Source: Pseudoxanthomonas suwonensis 11-1
GTDB lineage: Bacteria > Pseudomonadota > Gammaproteobacteria > Xanthomonadales > Xanthomonadaceae
Length of the DNA: 64,000 nucleotides
NCBI RefSeq assembly: GCF_000185965.1
Contig: NC_014924.1
Location: 2,046,001-2,110,000 of the forward strand
Reading direction: 5' to 3'
Shown here: positions 9,338-18,587 of the stretch, piece by piece
Layout: every line of letters starts with the position of its first letter
Numbering within the stretch: the stretch's first letter is position 1
Made by a program: the position numbers and the translations under genes
The notes under the pieces: model-generated
Told to the model about the DNA's origin: nothing
The model's database searches: none
The model's input: the letters and a program-made list of their open reading frames with translations, nothing else

Positions 9338-9366
9338 AAAAAGGAAAGGCCGCCTTGCGGCGGCCT
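9338..9366 (-). terminator. Terminator of the pit operon
   Basis: On the minus strand an 8-bp stem (AGGCCGCC with its complement, 4-nt loop) is followed by TTCCTTTTT. It lies just past the pit stop codon, in the gap before the ATL gene. Confidence 0.8.
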
Positions 9367-9389
9367 CCCGTACGGGCTGCGGGCGGGAA

Positions 9390-10511
9390 TCAGGCCCAGC
9401 CCATCGCCTTCATGCCGCGCAGGAACAGCCAGGCCAGGCCGCCGGCGGCCGGGATGGTCATGATCCAGGCCCAGATGATGCGCTCGATCACGCCGATCTT
9501 CAGCGCCCGCGGGTTCTTGGCGAAGCCCACGCCCATGATCGCGGTGGAGATGCTGTGGGTGGTCGAGACCGGCATGCCGAAGTGCGCAGCCAGGGTCAGC
9601 ACCGTGGCCGAGCTGGTCTCGGCGGCGAAGCCGTGGATCGGGTGCAGCTTGACCATCTTGTGGCCCAGGGTCTTGATGATGCGCCAGCCGCCGGAGGCGG
9701 TACCGGCCGCCATCACCAGGGCGCAGGTCAGCACGATCCAGGTGGCGATGTGGGTGCTGTCGTTGTCACCCGGGTGCAGGAAGGCCAGCCACGACGGCAG
9801 GTTGTCCAGGGTGCCGGCGGCTTCGGCGCCCATCAGGGTCAGGGCGATGATGCCCATGGTCTTCTGCGCGTCGTTGTGGCCGTGGGCGAAGCCCATGTAC
9901 GCGGCCGAGGCGATCTGCGCCTTGCCGAAGAACGCATTGACCCAGCGCGGACGAGCCAGACGGCGCAGCACGCCGCCGGCGCGGGCCATGCCGGCGATGA
10001 TCGCCCACAGCAGGAGCATGATCGCCACGCCCATGACGAAGCCGGCCAGAGGCGAGGTGACCATCGGCAGGAACACCTTCCACAGCAGGCCCTTGTTCTG
10101 CGACCAGCTGCCCAGGTGCTGCGACCAGATCAGCGCGTCCCAGTTGTTGCTGGCCGCGGCCAGGCCGGCGCCGCAGAGGCCGCCGATCAGGGCGTGCGAG
10201 GACGAGGACGGCAGGCCGAACCACCAGGTGAACAGGTTCCAGCCGATCCCGCCCAGCAGCGCGCACAGGATCACCTGCGAGCTGGCCTCGACCACGTCGG
10301 TGTTGATGATGCCGGTCGCGATGGTCGCCGCCACCGCGGTGCCCATCAGCGCGCCGATCAGGTTCATCACCGCGGCCAGCGATACCGCCGCGCCGGGCGA
10401 CAGCACCTTGGTCGCCACGACCGTGGCGATCGAGTTGGCGGTGTCGTGGAAGCCGTTGATGAACTCGAAGACGAGCGCGGCCAGGATCACGACCAGCACG
10501 AGGGTCAGCAT
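9390..10511 (-). CDS. pit: Inorganic phosphate transporter, Pit family
   Basis: The 373-residue membrane protein carries the two Pit signature repeats. The first is FINGFHDTANSIATVV near residue 17, with GLPSSSSHALIGG following. The second is FAHGHNDAQKTMGI in the C-terminal half, followed by the SGGWRIIKTLGHKM and GMPVSTTHSIS elements. The family are low-affinity phosphate (metal-phosphate) symporters. It lies 12 bases downstream of the DUF47 gene on the same strand; this DUF47-Pit pairing is widespread and the two are almost certainly one operon. Confidence 0.95.
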   Translation of the reverse strand: MLTLVLVVILAALVFEFINGFHDTANSIATVVATKVLSPGAAVSLAAVMNLIGALMGTAVAATIATGIINTDVVEASSQVILCALLGGIGWNLFTWWFGLPSSSSHALIGGLCGAGLAAASNNWDALIWSQHLGSWSQNKGLLWKVFLPMVTSPLAGFVMGVAIMLLLWAIIAGMARAGGVLRRLARPRWVNAFFGKAQIASAAYMGFAHGHNDAQKTMGIIALTLMGAEAAGTLDNLPSWLAFLHPGDNDSTHIATWIVLTCALVMAAGTASGGWRIIKTLGHKMVKLHPIHGFAAETSSATVLTLAAHFGMPVSTTHSISTAIMGVGFAKNPRALKIGVIERIIWAWIMTIPAAGGLAWLFLRGMKAMGWA

Positions 10512-10523
10512 GGCAGTGGCCCG

Positions 10524-11150
10524 TCAGCTGTTCTTGAGCGTGATCTGGTAGACCACCACGCCGGCCTCGCGGCAGCGGTCGATGGCCTTCTCCAGGATCT
10601 CGAAGAATTCCTTCAGCAGGAACATCTGCAGATGGTCCAGGCGCCCGGAGTAGATGTCGCGGTACAGCTCGAGCATCAGCCGGTCGGCCTCGTTCTCGAT
10701 CGAACGCAACTTCTCGTTGAGCACGGTCATCTTGTCCAGGTTCATGTGCCGCAGGCCATGGACCATCTCCACCACCACGCCGGCGGCCTGCTCCAGCATC
10801 GCCGCGCGCGGGGCGAAGTCGATGTGGGCCAGGTGCTGGGTGGCCAGCGAATAGCGGTCGGCGAACTTCTCGACCTGCTTGGGGATCTTGTACAGCGCCG
10901 AACCCAGGGCCTCGATGTCCTCGCGCTCCAGCGGGGTCATGAAGCTGTCGACCAGGGCCTGGCCGATCTTCTCCGAGGCGGTCCGCTCGCGCTGGCGGGC
11001 CAGCTTGAACGCATCCAGGGCCGGCTGCCGGTCGGCGGCCTTCATCATCTGGTACAGGGCCTTGGTGCTGTCGTGGGCCGCGACGGCCGCCTCGTCCAGC
11101 AGCGTGAAGAACTGCTTGCCGGAGCCGAAAATGGTCTGCAGTGAGAACAT
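10524..11150 (-). CDS. DUF47 family phosphate transport accessory protein
   Basis: The 208-residue, mostly alpha-helical protein belongs to the PhoU-like DUF47 family (TIGR00153-type), which is habitually encoded with Pit transporters and thought to regulate or assist them. The ATG at 11148-11150 is preceded by GGAGGA about 10 bases upstream, and it opens with the family N-terminus MFSLQTIFGSGKQFF. The open frame continues 37 codons further upstream but without conservation. It is the first gene of the two-gene pit operon. Confidence 0.9.
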   Translation of the reverse strand: MFSLQTIFGSGKQFFTLLDEAAVAAHDSTKALYQMMKAADRQPALDAFKLARQRERTASEKIGQALVDSFMTPLEREDIEALGSALYKIPKQVEKFADRYSLATQHLAHIDFAPRAAMLEQAAGVVVEMVHGLRHMNLDKMTVLNEKLRSIENEADRLMLELYRDIYSGRLDHLQMFLLKEFFEILEKAIDRCREAGVVVYQITLKNS

Positions 11151-11367
11151 CGAATGACTGTCCTCCGCCTCGGGACGGGCGGCGATCGGGCAAATTATGA
11201 CAGCCTGTGCCCCGTGCCGGTACTGCCGCGGTGCAGCAATCCGCTCCTGCGGTCCTTGCACGCCACTCTGCTATCATCCGCCGCGCGCCTCCGGGCGCAC
11301 CCTATGGACGACGACCCCAGCCCCCGCTCCCGCCGCGCCCTGATGGCGCCGCGCACCCAGCCCTCCC

Positions 11368-12702
11368 ATGCCCGCCGCGGGGTCTCCCGGCGTGGCTGAG
11401 CTGCTGATCGTTTTCGCCCTGATCCTGCTGAACGGCTTCTTCGCGATGTCGGAGATGTCGGTCATGACCTCGCGCAAGAGCCGCCTCAAGCAGCTCGCGC
11501 AGGCCAGCAAGCGCGCCGCGCGCGCCCTGTCGCTGTCCGAGCGGCCCGAGAACTTCCTGTCCACGGTCCAGATCGGCATCACCCTGATCGGCATCCTCAC
11601 CGGCCTGTTCGGCGGCGAGGCCATCGGCCTGGCGATCGGCGGCTGGCTGGACAACGTGTTCCCCGCCCTTGGCCAGTACGCCGCCACCCTCGGCAAGCTG
11701 CTGGCGGTGGCCCTGATCACCTACTTCACGCTGATCTTCGGCGAGCTGGTGCCCAAGCGCCTGGCCATCACCGCCCCGGAGCGAATCGCCAGCTTCGTCG
11801 CCATGCCCATGGGCTGGCTGGCGCGGATCGCCTTCCCGTTCGTGTGGCTGCTGTCGCAGAGCACCCGGCTGGTGCTGCGCGCGGTCGGCCTGGGCAAGGA
11901 CCAGGTCAGCACCATCAGCGAAGAGGAGATCCGCATGCTGGTGGCGGAGAGCCACGAGCAGGGCGTGATCGACGCGCACGAGCGCGACATGATGAACCGG
12001 GTCATGCGCCTGGGCGACCGCACCGCCGACAGCCTGATGACCCCGCGCAACCGGATCGCCTGGCTGGACGCGAACGCGCCGCTGGAAGAGAACCTGCAGG
12101 CGATGCACGAGCACCGGTTCTCGCGCTATCCGGTCTATCGCGGCAGCGACGAGGACGTGGCCGGCGTGCTGGAGGTCAAGTCGCTGGTGCTGACCGCCCA
12201 CGGCCTGGACGGCGACCTGTTCCACGACCTCAGGCACACATTGTTCGTGTCAGAGTCCACCCATGCGATGAAGCTGCTGGAGATCTTCCGCGAGGAACAG
12301 CAATCGATGGCGCTGGTGGTGGACGAATACGGCGAGATCCAGGGCCTGGTCACCGTCAACGACGTGATGGGCGCGGTGCTGGGCCGCCTGCAGGCGGTCG
12401 AGCACAACGACGGCGAGGCCCTGGTGGTCACCCGCGAGGACGGCTCGCTGCTGGTAGGCGGCTCGCTGCCCGCCGACGACCTGCGCGAACTGATGGGTGG
12501 CGTCGCCCTGCCCGACCCCGAGGAAGGCGACTACCACACGCTTGCCGGCATGTGCATCGCGCACTTCGGCCGCATCCCGCACGTGGGCGAGTACTTCGAC
12601 TGGGCCGGCTGGCGCATCGAGGTGGTCGACCTGGACGGTGCCCGCATCGACAAGCTGCTGCTGAGCCAGCTGCCGGTCGAGGACGATGGCGAGGCCGACT
12701 GA
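11368..12702 (+). CDS. CNNM/CorC-type hemolysin family membrane protein
   Basis: The 444-residue protein has an N-terminal DUF21 (CNNM) membrane domain with three to four helices (about residues 10-190, with GELVPKRLAI). A pair of CBS domains follows (about 210-335, with ALVVDEYGEIQGLVT), then a C-terminal CorC_HlyC domain (about 350-435). Family members are linked to magnesium or cobalt efflux; hemolysin is a historical name. The ATG at 11368 is used; a GTG eight codons downstream at 11392 is an alternative, as neither has a strong Shine-Dalgarno. Its 3' end overlaps the exoD gene by 17 bases, which suggests translational coupling. Confidence 0.9.
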   Translation: MPAAGSPGVAELLIVFALILLNGFFAMSEMSVMTSRKSRLKQLAQASKRAARALSLSERPENFLSTVQIGITLIGILTGLFGGEAIGLAIGGWLDNVFPALGQYAATLGKLLAVALITYFTLIFGELVPKRLAITAPERIASFVAMPMGWLARIAFPFVWLLSQSTRLVLRAVGLGKDQVSTISEEEIRMLVAESHEQGVIDAHERDMMNRVMRLGDRTADSLMTPRNRIAWLDANAPLEENLQAMHEHRFSRYPVYRGSDEDVAGVLEVKSLVLTAHGLDGDLFHDLRHTLFVSESTHAMKLLEIFREEQQSMALVVDEYGEIQGLVTVNDVMGAVLGRLQAVEHNDGEALVVTREDGSLLVGGSLPADDLRELMGGVALPDPEEGDYHTLAGMCIAHFGRIPHVGEYFDWAGWRIEVVDLDGARIDKLLLSQLPVEDDGEAD

Positions 12703-13327
12703 CCCGGCTGGCCCCACCCCGGCCCGCAGCGGGCTCACGCGCCTGCTCGACGGCTTCGCGCAGGGCGATCCGGACGAACTGCTCACCCTGGACCACCTGC
12801 TCGGCGACCTGGGGCGCAGCGCCTTCGGCATGTTCCTGTTCGTGTCGATCCTGCCGGGCTTCATCCCGGTACCGGGCGCCGCCGGCGTGGTCGCCGGCCC
12901 GCTGGTGGTGCTGATCGGCCTGCAGCTGATCGCCGGGCTGTCGCGGCCCTGGCTGCCACGCTTCGTCGGTCGGCGTGGCCCGCGGCGGAGCACCCTCAAC
13001 CGCTTCCGCCAGCGGATCGCGCCGTGGCTGGGACGGCTGGAACACCTGGTCCGCCCTCGCCTGCAGGGGCTGGCCGGCAACCGCGCGGCCAACGCCCTGA
13101 CCGGGCTCCTGATGGCGGTATTGGGCGTGCTGCTGGCGCTGCCGATCCCGATGACCAACTACGTCTTCGCCGGCCTGCTGCTCCTGTTCGCGCTGGCCCT
13201 GCTGGAGCGCGACGGCGCCCTGCTGCTGTGCCTGTGGCTGGTCTCGGCCACCACCATCGGGGTGATGGCGGTGGTCTCGGGCGAACTGGCCGCCCTGGTC
13301 GGCCAGTGGATCGACCGCCTGGGCTGA
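12686..13327 (+). CDS. exoD: ExoD family membrane protein
   Basis: The 213-residue integral membrane protein has the ExoD family pattern: an N-terminal soluble segment with LTLDHLLGDLGRSAFGMFLF, a PGFIPVPG turn, then several C-terminal hydrophobic helices. ExoD was named for an effect on exopolysaccharide and alkali tolerance in rhizobia; the biochemical role is not known. It overlaps the upstream CNNM gene by 17 bases and is convergent with the GGDEF-EAL gene. Confidence 0.85.
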   Translation: MARPTDPAGPTPARSGLTRLLDGFAQGDPDELLTLDHLLGDLGRSAFGMFLFVSILPGFIPVPGAAGVVAGPLVVLIGLQLIAGLSRPWLPRFVGRRGPRRSTLNRFRQRIAPWLGRLEHLVRPRLQGLAGNRAANALTGLLMAVLGVLLALPIPMTNYVFAGLLLLFALALLERDGALLLCLWLVSATTIGVMAVVSGELAALVGQWIDRLG

Positions 13328-13334
13328 GCCGGGC

Positions 13335-15452
13335 TCAGGACCGGGCGGACAGCCGCGCCAGCAGCTCGCCGGCCGCCAGCGGGTGGCCCAGCCAGTAGCC
13401 CTGGATCAGGTCGCAGCCCAGCCCGGCCAGCAGGTCGCGCTGGGCCTGCTTCTCCACGCCCTCGGCCACGACGGTGATCCCCAGCGAATGGGCCATGGCC
13501 ACGATCGCGCTGGTCAGGGCCAGGTCGTCGGGGTCGCGCTGCATGTCGGCGATGAAGCTGCGGTCGATCTTCAACCCGTCCACCGGCACCCGGCGCAGGT
13601 GGCTGAGGCCGGAGAAACCGGTACCGAAATCGTCCAGCCACACCTTCACGCCACTGCCGTGCAGGCGGGTCAGCAGCACGCCGGCCTGCAGCTCGTCGCT
13701 GATCAGGGCGGTCTCGGTCAGCTCCAGGTGCAGGCAGCCGGCGGGCAGCCCGGACTCGGCCAGGCACTCGGCCACGATCCCCGGCAGTTCGCCGTGGCGG
13801 AGCTGGCGCGGCGACACGTTGACCGAAACGAACGGCGGCTCGCCGCCGCACTCGCGCGCCCAGTGCGCCGCGTCCTGGCAGGCCTGGCGCAACACCCGCG
13901 GGCCGAGCTGGTCGATCAGGCCGCTCTGCTCGGCCACGTCGATGAAGGCCGCCGGCGAGATCGTGCCCAGCTCCGGGTGCTGCCAGCGCAGCAGCGCCTC
14001 GGCACCCAGGATCCGGCCGTCGCTGGTACGGCCGATCGGCTGGTAGACCACGCTGACCTCGCCGCGCTCCCAGGCGCCGCGCAGTTCCTGCTCCATGTGC
14101 GCGCGGCGCTCGACCGCGTGGTCCATGGCCCGGCTGTAGAAGCGGAAGCCGTTCTTGCCCGCGCTCTTGGCCTGGTACATGGCGATGTCGCCGTTCTTCA
14201 TCAGGCCGCTGGCGCTGCTGGCGTCTTCCGGGAACAGGGTGATGCCGATCGAAGTGCCCAGGAACACCTGGCGGCCCTCGATCTCCAGCGGGTCGCGCAG
14301 CTCGGCCACCAGCACCTCGGCCAGGCGCGTGGCCAGTGGCCGCACCTCGCGGCCCTCGACCAGGATCACGAACTCGTCGCCGCCGAAGCGGGCCAGGATC
14401 GCGTTGTCCCCGCCGTGGTCGCGCACCGCGCCGCGGATGCGGGTGGCGAACTGCAGCAGCGCGGCATCGCCGGCCTCGTGGCCGAGGGTGTCGTTGACCC
14501 GCTTGAAGTCGTCGATGTCGGCGAACAGCAGGGCCAGCTCGCGCCCGGAGCCGCGCAGCTGCGACAGCCGCTGCTCCAGGTCCTCGCGGAAGGCCAGGCG
14601 GTTGGTCAGGCCGGTCAGCGGATCGGTGTAGGCGATCTGGCGCACGTCGCGGTCGTGGCGGGCCACGCTCTCGCTCATGCGGTTGAACGCGCGTTCCAGC
14701 TCGCCCATCTCGTCGCTGCGGGCGCTGGCCCGGACCTGGACGTTGTAGTCGCCGTCCTCGATCCGGCGCGCCGAGGCGGCCAGGTCGCGGATCGGCCGTA
14801 CCAGCACCCGCTGGACGTACGCGGCGATGCCCAGCACCACCGCGAACAGCAGGCCCAGCAGCAGCGCCACCCAGGCGTTCTGGCGCCGCGCCAGTTCGTC
14901 GGCCCGCTCGCGCAGGCGCTGCACGTTCTGCTCCTCGAAGCGGTGCGCGACCTCCATCGACAGGCCGACCCGGACCTGGCCCAGGCGGCGACCGTCGCGG
15001 CGCACAGGGGCGATGGCCTCGAACACCTTGTCGTCGGAACGGGTGACCACGTCGGCCACCGGCGGCGCGCCGGCCGGCGGCTCGATCACCCGCATCGGGC
15101 TGTCGCCGGGGCTGCCGGCTTCCTGCACCAGGCGGCCGTGGCCGTCGTACACCTGCAGGTAGCGGATCAGCCCGTCCTTGCCCTGCTCGCGCAGCAGCAC
15201 CACGATCGCGTCCTGGTCGGCCTCGTCCAGCGGCCGCGCCAGGCTGGTGGCCAGCTGCTGGGCCAGGGTGCGGGCGCGCGCATGCAGGTGGGCGTCGATC
15301 AGCTCGTGGATCGCCGCGCGGCTGAGTTGTTCGGATTCGCGGCGCATCGCGTCCTGGCGCTGCAGGACCAGGCCCAGCAGGACCAGGACCACCACCAGCA
15401 CCAGCGACATCGAGGCCAGGAACCTGGCCTGCAGTCCCATGCGCAGCTTCAT
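13335..15452 (-). CDS. Membrane GGDEF-EAL c-di-GMP signalling protein
   Basis: The 705-residue protein has an N-terminal transmembrane helix (about 10-30), a periplasmic sensor region, a second helix (about 195-215), HAMP (to about 265), GGDEF (about 270-435) and EAL (about 445-700). The cyclase motif RFGGDEF is intact, but an RxxD inhibitory site is not present at the usual spacing. The EAL domain keeps EALLRW, NVSPRQLR, the Glu of ELTET, DDFGTGFSGL, KIDRSF and the late QGYWLG, so it should be an active phosphodiesterase. The ATG at 15452 has GGAGG four bases away. Which activity dominates cannot be read from sequence. Confidence 0.93.
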   Translation of the reverse strand: MKLRMGLQARFLASMSLVLVVVLVLLGLVLQRQDAMRRESEQLSRAAIHELIDAHLHARARTLAQQLATSLARPLDEADQDAIVVLLREQGKDGLIRYLQVYDGHGRLVQEAGSPGDSPMRVIEPPAGAPPVADVVTRSDDKVFEAIAPVRRDGRRLGQVRVGLSMEVAHRFEEQNVQRLRERADELARRQNAWVALLLGLLFAVVLGIAAYVQRVLVRPIRDLAASARRIEDGDYNVQVRASARSDEMGELERAFNRMSESVARHDRDVRQIAYTDPLTGLTNRLAFREDLEQRLSQLRGSGRELALLFADIDDFKRVNDTLGHEAGDAALLQFATRIRGAVRDHGGDNAILARFGGDEFVILVEGREVRPLATRLAEVLVAELRDPLEIEGRQVFLGTSIGITLFPEDASSASGLMKNGDIAMYQAKSAGKNGFRFYSRAMDHAVERRAHMEQELRGAWERGEVSVVYQPIGRTSDGRILGAEALLRWQHPELGTISPAAFIDVAEQSGLIDQLGPRVLRQACQDAAHWARECGGEPPFVSVNVSPRQLRHGELPGIVAECLAESGLPAGCLHLELTETALISDELQAGVLLTRLHGSGVKVWLDDFGTGFSGLSHLRRVPVDGLKIDRSFIADMQRDPDDLALTSAIVAMAHSLGITVVAEGVEKQAQRDLLAGLGCDLIQGYWLGHPLAAGELLARLSARS

Positions 15453-15656
15453 CGAGCCTCCGCGCCCGGGGGCCGGCGCCGGGAGGGCGCGGCCATGGCA
15501 ACGGAAGGATCGGCCTGCAGGCATGCAGCCGCAATGGCCGGCGCCGGGCCGTGCCTTACTGCACCCGGCAGCGCCCGTCGCGCGGCCAGGACCGGATAGC
15601 GCATGCTCGACAACGTGAATCCCCCCTGTGACCGGCAAAGCCTAGCCGAAAGCCGC

Positions 15657-16460
15657 TCAGGGCGACAGCGGCCCCTTGCCTGCCTCGTTGGCCAGCCGCG
15701 CCATGCGCTGGGCGTCGGCCAGGACGCCGCGCAGCAGGCGCACCTCGTGCACGGTCAGGCCGGTCCGCAGGAACAGCCGGCGCAGCTTGCGCATGGCCGA
15801 ATCCGGGGACCTGCCCTTGTGGAAGTCGATGTCGTCCAGGGTGTCGGCCAGCTGGGCGAAGAAGCCCTCCACCTGTTCGTGGCTGGCCGGCTGGGCGTCC
15901 GGCGGCGGCGGCTCGGCCGGGGCCGGGTCGGCCGCCAGCACCGCCAGCCGTAGCTCGTAGGCCAGCACCTGCACCGCGGCGGCCAGGTTGAGCGAGCTGA
16001 AGGCCGGGTCCGAAGGGATGTGGACCGAGGCGTGGCACAGCTGCAGCTCCTCGTTGGTCAGGCCGGTGCGCTCGCGCCCGAACACCAGTGCCACCGGGCC
16101 CTCGGCCGTGGCCTGCAGCGCCCGCTGCGCCGCCGCGTCCGGCTCCAGCTGCTCCAGCTGCACCCGGCGGCTGCGCGCGGTGCAGCCCAGGACCATGCGG
16201 CAGTCGGCCACGGCCTCGGCCAGGGTGGCGTAGACCGGGGCGCTGTCGAGCACGTCCTCGGCGCCGGCCGAGCGGCGGTAGGCGGTGTCGTCCAGCGGCT
16301 TCTCCGGGCTGACCAGGACCAGCCTGGACAGGCCCATGGTCTTCATCGCCCGCGCGGCGGCGCCGATGTTGCCGGGATGCTGGGTCCCGACCAGGACGAT
16401 GCGGATGTCGCCGGGGCCCGGGCCGGCAGCGTGTTGGGGCTGGATTGGGGATTCGGACAT
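15657..16460 (-). CDS. trmJ: tRNA (cytidine/uridine-32-2'-O)-methyltransferase TrmJ
   Basis: The 267-residue SPOUT methyltransferase shows the three knot motifs: [35 protein letters not shown] and [17 protein letters not shown] Pro/Ala-rich linker (about 180-200) and a helical C-terminal extension typical of TrmJ follow. It 2'-O-methylates position 32 of the anticodon loop. The start at 16458-16460 has no Shine-Dalgarno, but a TACCAT hexamer lies 7 bases upstream. The first codons (SESPIQ) are written by two heptad units like those in the 53.7 kb repeat. It is divergent from suhB. Confidence 0.93.
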   Translation of the reverse strand: MSESPIQPQHAAGPGPGDIRIVLVGTQHPGNIGAAARAMKTMGLSRLVLVSPEKPLDDTAYRRSAGAEDVLDSAPVYATLAEAVADCRMVLGCTARSRRVQLEQLEPDAAAQRALQATAEGPVALVFGRERTGLTNEELQLCHASVHIPSDPAFSSLNLAAAVQVLAYELRLAVLAADPAPAEPPPPDAQPASHEQVEGFFAQLADTLDDIDFHKGRSPDSAMRKLRRLFLRTGLTVHEVRLLRGVLADAQRMARLANEAGKGPLSP

Positions 16461-16550
16461 GGTGCAGATGGTAAACTGCGCGACCGGCCACGAGTGCCGG
16501 CTCGCTCTTTTAATTCGCCCGCCCCCACAGCCTTTACGGAAGCCTTTGCC

Positions 16551-17375
16551 ATGCTCAATCCCGTCGTCAACGTCATGGTCAAGGCCGCGCGCCTGGGCGG
16601 TAACGTCCTGCTGCGCAACATCAACCGCCTGGAGTCGCTCAACGTCGTCCAGAAGCAGCGCATGGACTACGCCAGCGAGGTCGATGCCGACGCCGAGAAG
16701 GTGATCGTGAAGGAGCTGCGCCGTGCCTATCCGGACTACGGCGTGCTGGGCGAGGAAAGCGGCCATACCGCCGGCCGCAACGGCCGCCTGCAGTGGGTGA
16801 TCGACCCGCTCGACGGCACCAGCAACTACCTGCGCGGCTTCCCGCACTACTGCGTGTCCATCGCCCTGGTCGACAACGGCGAGCCGACCGACGCGGTGAT
16901 CTTCGACCCGCTGCGCAATGAGCTGTTCACCGCCAGCCGCGGGGCCGGCGCCGTGCTCAACGACAAGAAGATCCGCGTCGCCGACCGCAAGGACCTGGGC
17001 GGCACCGTGATCGGCACCGGATTCCCGCCGCGCGAGCGCGCCCGCGCCAGCGCGCAGCTCAAGTGCGTCGATGCCCTGCTGGCCCATGCCGAGGACGTGC
17101 GCCGCACCGGCTCGGCCGCGCTGGACCTGGCCTACGTGGCGTGCGGCCGCATGGATGCCTACTTCGAAGCCGGCGTGAAGGCCTGGGACATCGCTGCCGG
17201 CGTGCTGCTGGTGCGCGAGGCCGGTGGCCGGATCTGCGACTTCCGCGGCGCCAACGCCGCGCGCATGGACGAGCGCGGCCCGGACGGCCGCCAGATCATC
17301 GCCGGCAACGTGAAGGTGGCCGACGAGCTGCAGAAGCTGGTGGTCAACACCGGCTACGCCGCGGCGTTCAACTGA
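16551..17375 (+). CDS. suhB: Inositol-1-monophosphatase family protein SuhB
   Basis: The 274-residue protein has the metal-binding motifs of the inositol monophosphatase family: GEESG, then [12 protein letters not shown], then [12 protein letters not shown] near the C-terminus. In E. coli SuhB also joins the rRNA antitermination complex. The ATG at 16551 opens [17 protein letters not shown], the usual N-terminus. It is followed by a strong terminator and is convergent with secF. Confidence 0.95.
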   Translation: MLNPVVNVMVKAARLGGNVLLRNINRLESLNVVQKQRMDYASEVDADAEKVIVKELRRAYPDYGVLGEESGHTAGRNGRLQWVIDPLDGTSNYLRGFPHYCVSIALVDNGEPTDAVIFDPLRNELFTASRGAGAVLNDKKIRVADRKDLGGTVIGTGFPPRERARASAQLKCVDALLAHAEDVRRTGSAALDLAYVACGRMDAYFEAGVKAWDIAAGVLLVREAGGRICDFRGANAARMDERGPDGRQIIAGNVKVADELQKLVVNTGYAAAFN

Positions 17376-17386
17376 GATCCGTCTGG

Positions 17387-17424
17387 AAAGCCGCCTGCCC
17401 TCCGGGGTAGGCGGCTTTTTTCTT
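17387..17424 (+). terminator. Terminator of suhB
   Basis: A stem AAAGCCGCCTGCCC pairs with GGGTAGGCGGCTTT (one G-U pair) around a 5-nt loop, and is followed by TTTTCTT, 12 bases past the suhB stop codon. Confidence 0.9.
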
Positions 17425-17514
17425 GCCCGACGTTTAGCCCCCTCTGCAATCGGGATGGCTGGGGTGCGGGATGGCAACCGCGCCGCGAGTGCGGGCCGCG
17501 CCGGGCACCCTACC

Positions 17515-17547
17515 CCTCCCCAACCCGTCCCCCCCGGGAGGAGGGCT
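17515..17547 (+). repeat. Dispersed intergenic C-rich/G-rich palindromic element, copy 1
   Basis: A CCTCCCCAACCC run is followed by TCCC and, across a short spacer, GGGAGGAGGGC. The same arrangement recurs at 54041-54074. Both copies are intergenic and both lie between gene ends. It looks like a degenerate dispersed repeat; function unknown. Confidence 0.5.
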
Positions 17548-17555
17548 TTGTCGAG

Positions 17556-17585
17556 GCAAAAGAAAAGCCGCCCTGGGGCGGCTTT
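17556..17585 (-). terminator. Terminator of the yajC-secD-secF operon
   Basis: On the minus strand AAAGCCGCC pairs with GGCGGCTTT around a 4-nt loop and is followed by TCTTTT. It lies 24 bases past the secF stop codon. Confidence 0.88.
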
Positions 17586-17608
17586 CCAATGCGGCGGACG
17601 GCGTCCGT

Positions 17609-18571
17609 TTACGGACGGCGCGCCAGCTCCGCCTCGTCCTTGGCCTTGGGCAGCAGGTCCTGCTTGGTGACCTTCAGGAAGCCGAGGGTCAGCAGCGGGC
17701 AGGCCAGGAAGATCGAGGACAGGGTGCCGACGACCGCGCCGATCATCTGGCTCAGGGCCAGGCCTTCCAGCGAGCCACCGCCGTACAGGTACAGGGCCAG
17801 CACCGACAGGAAGAACACCACCGAGGTGATGATGGTGCGCGACAGGGTCTGGTTGATCGAGCGGTTGAAGATCTCGTTCGGCTCGGCGCGCAGGGTGCGG
17901 AAGTTCTCGCGCACGCGGTCGAACACCACGATGGTGTCGTTGATCGAGAAGCCCATCACCGCCAGCAGGCCGGCCAGCACGGTCAGGTCGAAGTCCAGGC
18001 CGCTCCAGGCGAAGTAGCCGGCCACGACCAGCACGTCGAACATCGTGGTCAGGGTGGCCGACACCGCGAACTTGAACTCGAAGCGGAAGCCGATGTAGAT
18101 CAGGAAGCCAACGACCACGAAGATCGCCGCGTACAGGCCGTTCAGGGCCAGCTCGCGGCCCACCTGCGGACCGACGAACTCGGTACGCAGCAGGGTCGCC
18201 GGGTTCTCCGCGGTGGAAACCGCCGCCAGCACGTCCTGGGCGGTGCGGTTGTTGGCATCGGTGGTGGTCTCGCCGTCGCGCGGCTGCAGGCGCACCAGCA
18301 CGTCGCTGCCGCTGCCGAAGCTCTGCACCTGCGCCCCGTCGTAGCCGGCGGCGGCCAGGCGCTCGCGCACCTGGTCGACCGGCGTGGACTGGGCGAAGCG
18401 TACCTCGACCACGGTGCCGCCGGTGAAGTCCAGTGCGTAGTTGAAGCCCTTGACGATGCCGGCGATGGAGCCGACGAACAGCAGCGCGGCGATGACGATC
18501 GCCACCCAGCGCATCTTCATGAAGTCGATGCGCGGCTCGTGGGGAATGAACGAAAGCGGGAAGATGTTCAT
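17609..18571 (-). CDS. secF: Protein translocase subunit SecF
   Basis: The 320-residue inner-membrane protein has six transmembrane helices. It carries the SecF signatures FNYALDFTGGTVVEVRF near residue 45 and GFSINDTIVVFDRVREN in the second half. With SecD it uses the proton-motive force to pull secreted proteins through SecYEG. It follows secD with a 16-base gap in the standard operon order. Confidence 0.97.
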   Translation of the reverse strand: MNIFPLSFIPHEPRIDFMKMRWVAIVIAALLFVGSIAGIVKGFNYALDFTGGTVVEVRFAQSTPVDQVRERLAAAGYDGAQVQSFGSGSDVLVRLQPRDGETTTDANNRTAQDVLAAVSTAENPATLLRTEFVGPQVGRELALNGLYAAIFVVVGFLIYIGFRFEFKFAVSATLTTMFDVLVVAGYFAWSGLDFDLTVLAGLLAVMGFSINDTIVVFDRVRENFRTLRAEPNEIFNRSINQTLSRTIITSVVFFLSVLALYLYGGGSLEGLALSQMIGAVVGTLSSIFLACPLLTLGFLKVTKQDLLPKAKDEAELARRP

Positions 18572-18587
18572 GCGTGGGTTCCTTCCC

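Noticed and set aside
9180-11144. 654-codon plus-strand open frame opposite pit and DUF47
   Set aside because: Composition (Gln, Arg, His, Ala-rich) is that of a codon shadow; the minus strand holds two clear, conserved genes.
11154-11399. Short plus-strand frames before the CNNM gene
   Set aside because: No Shine-Dalgarno, no conservation I recognise, and they overlap the DUF47 promoter region and the CNNM start.
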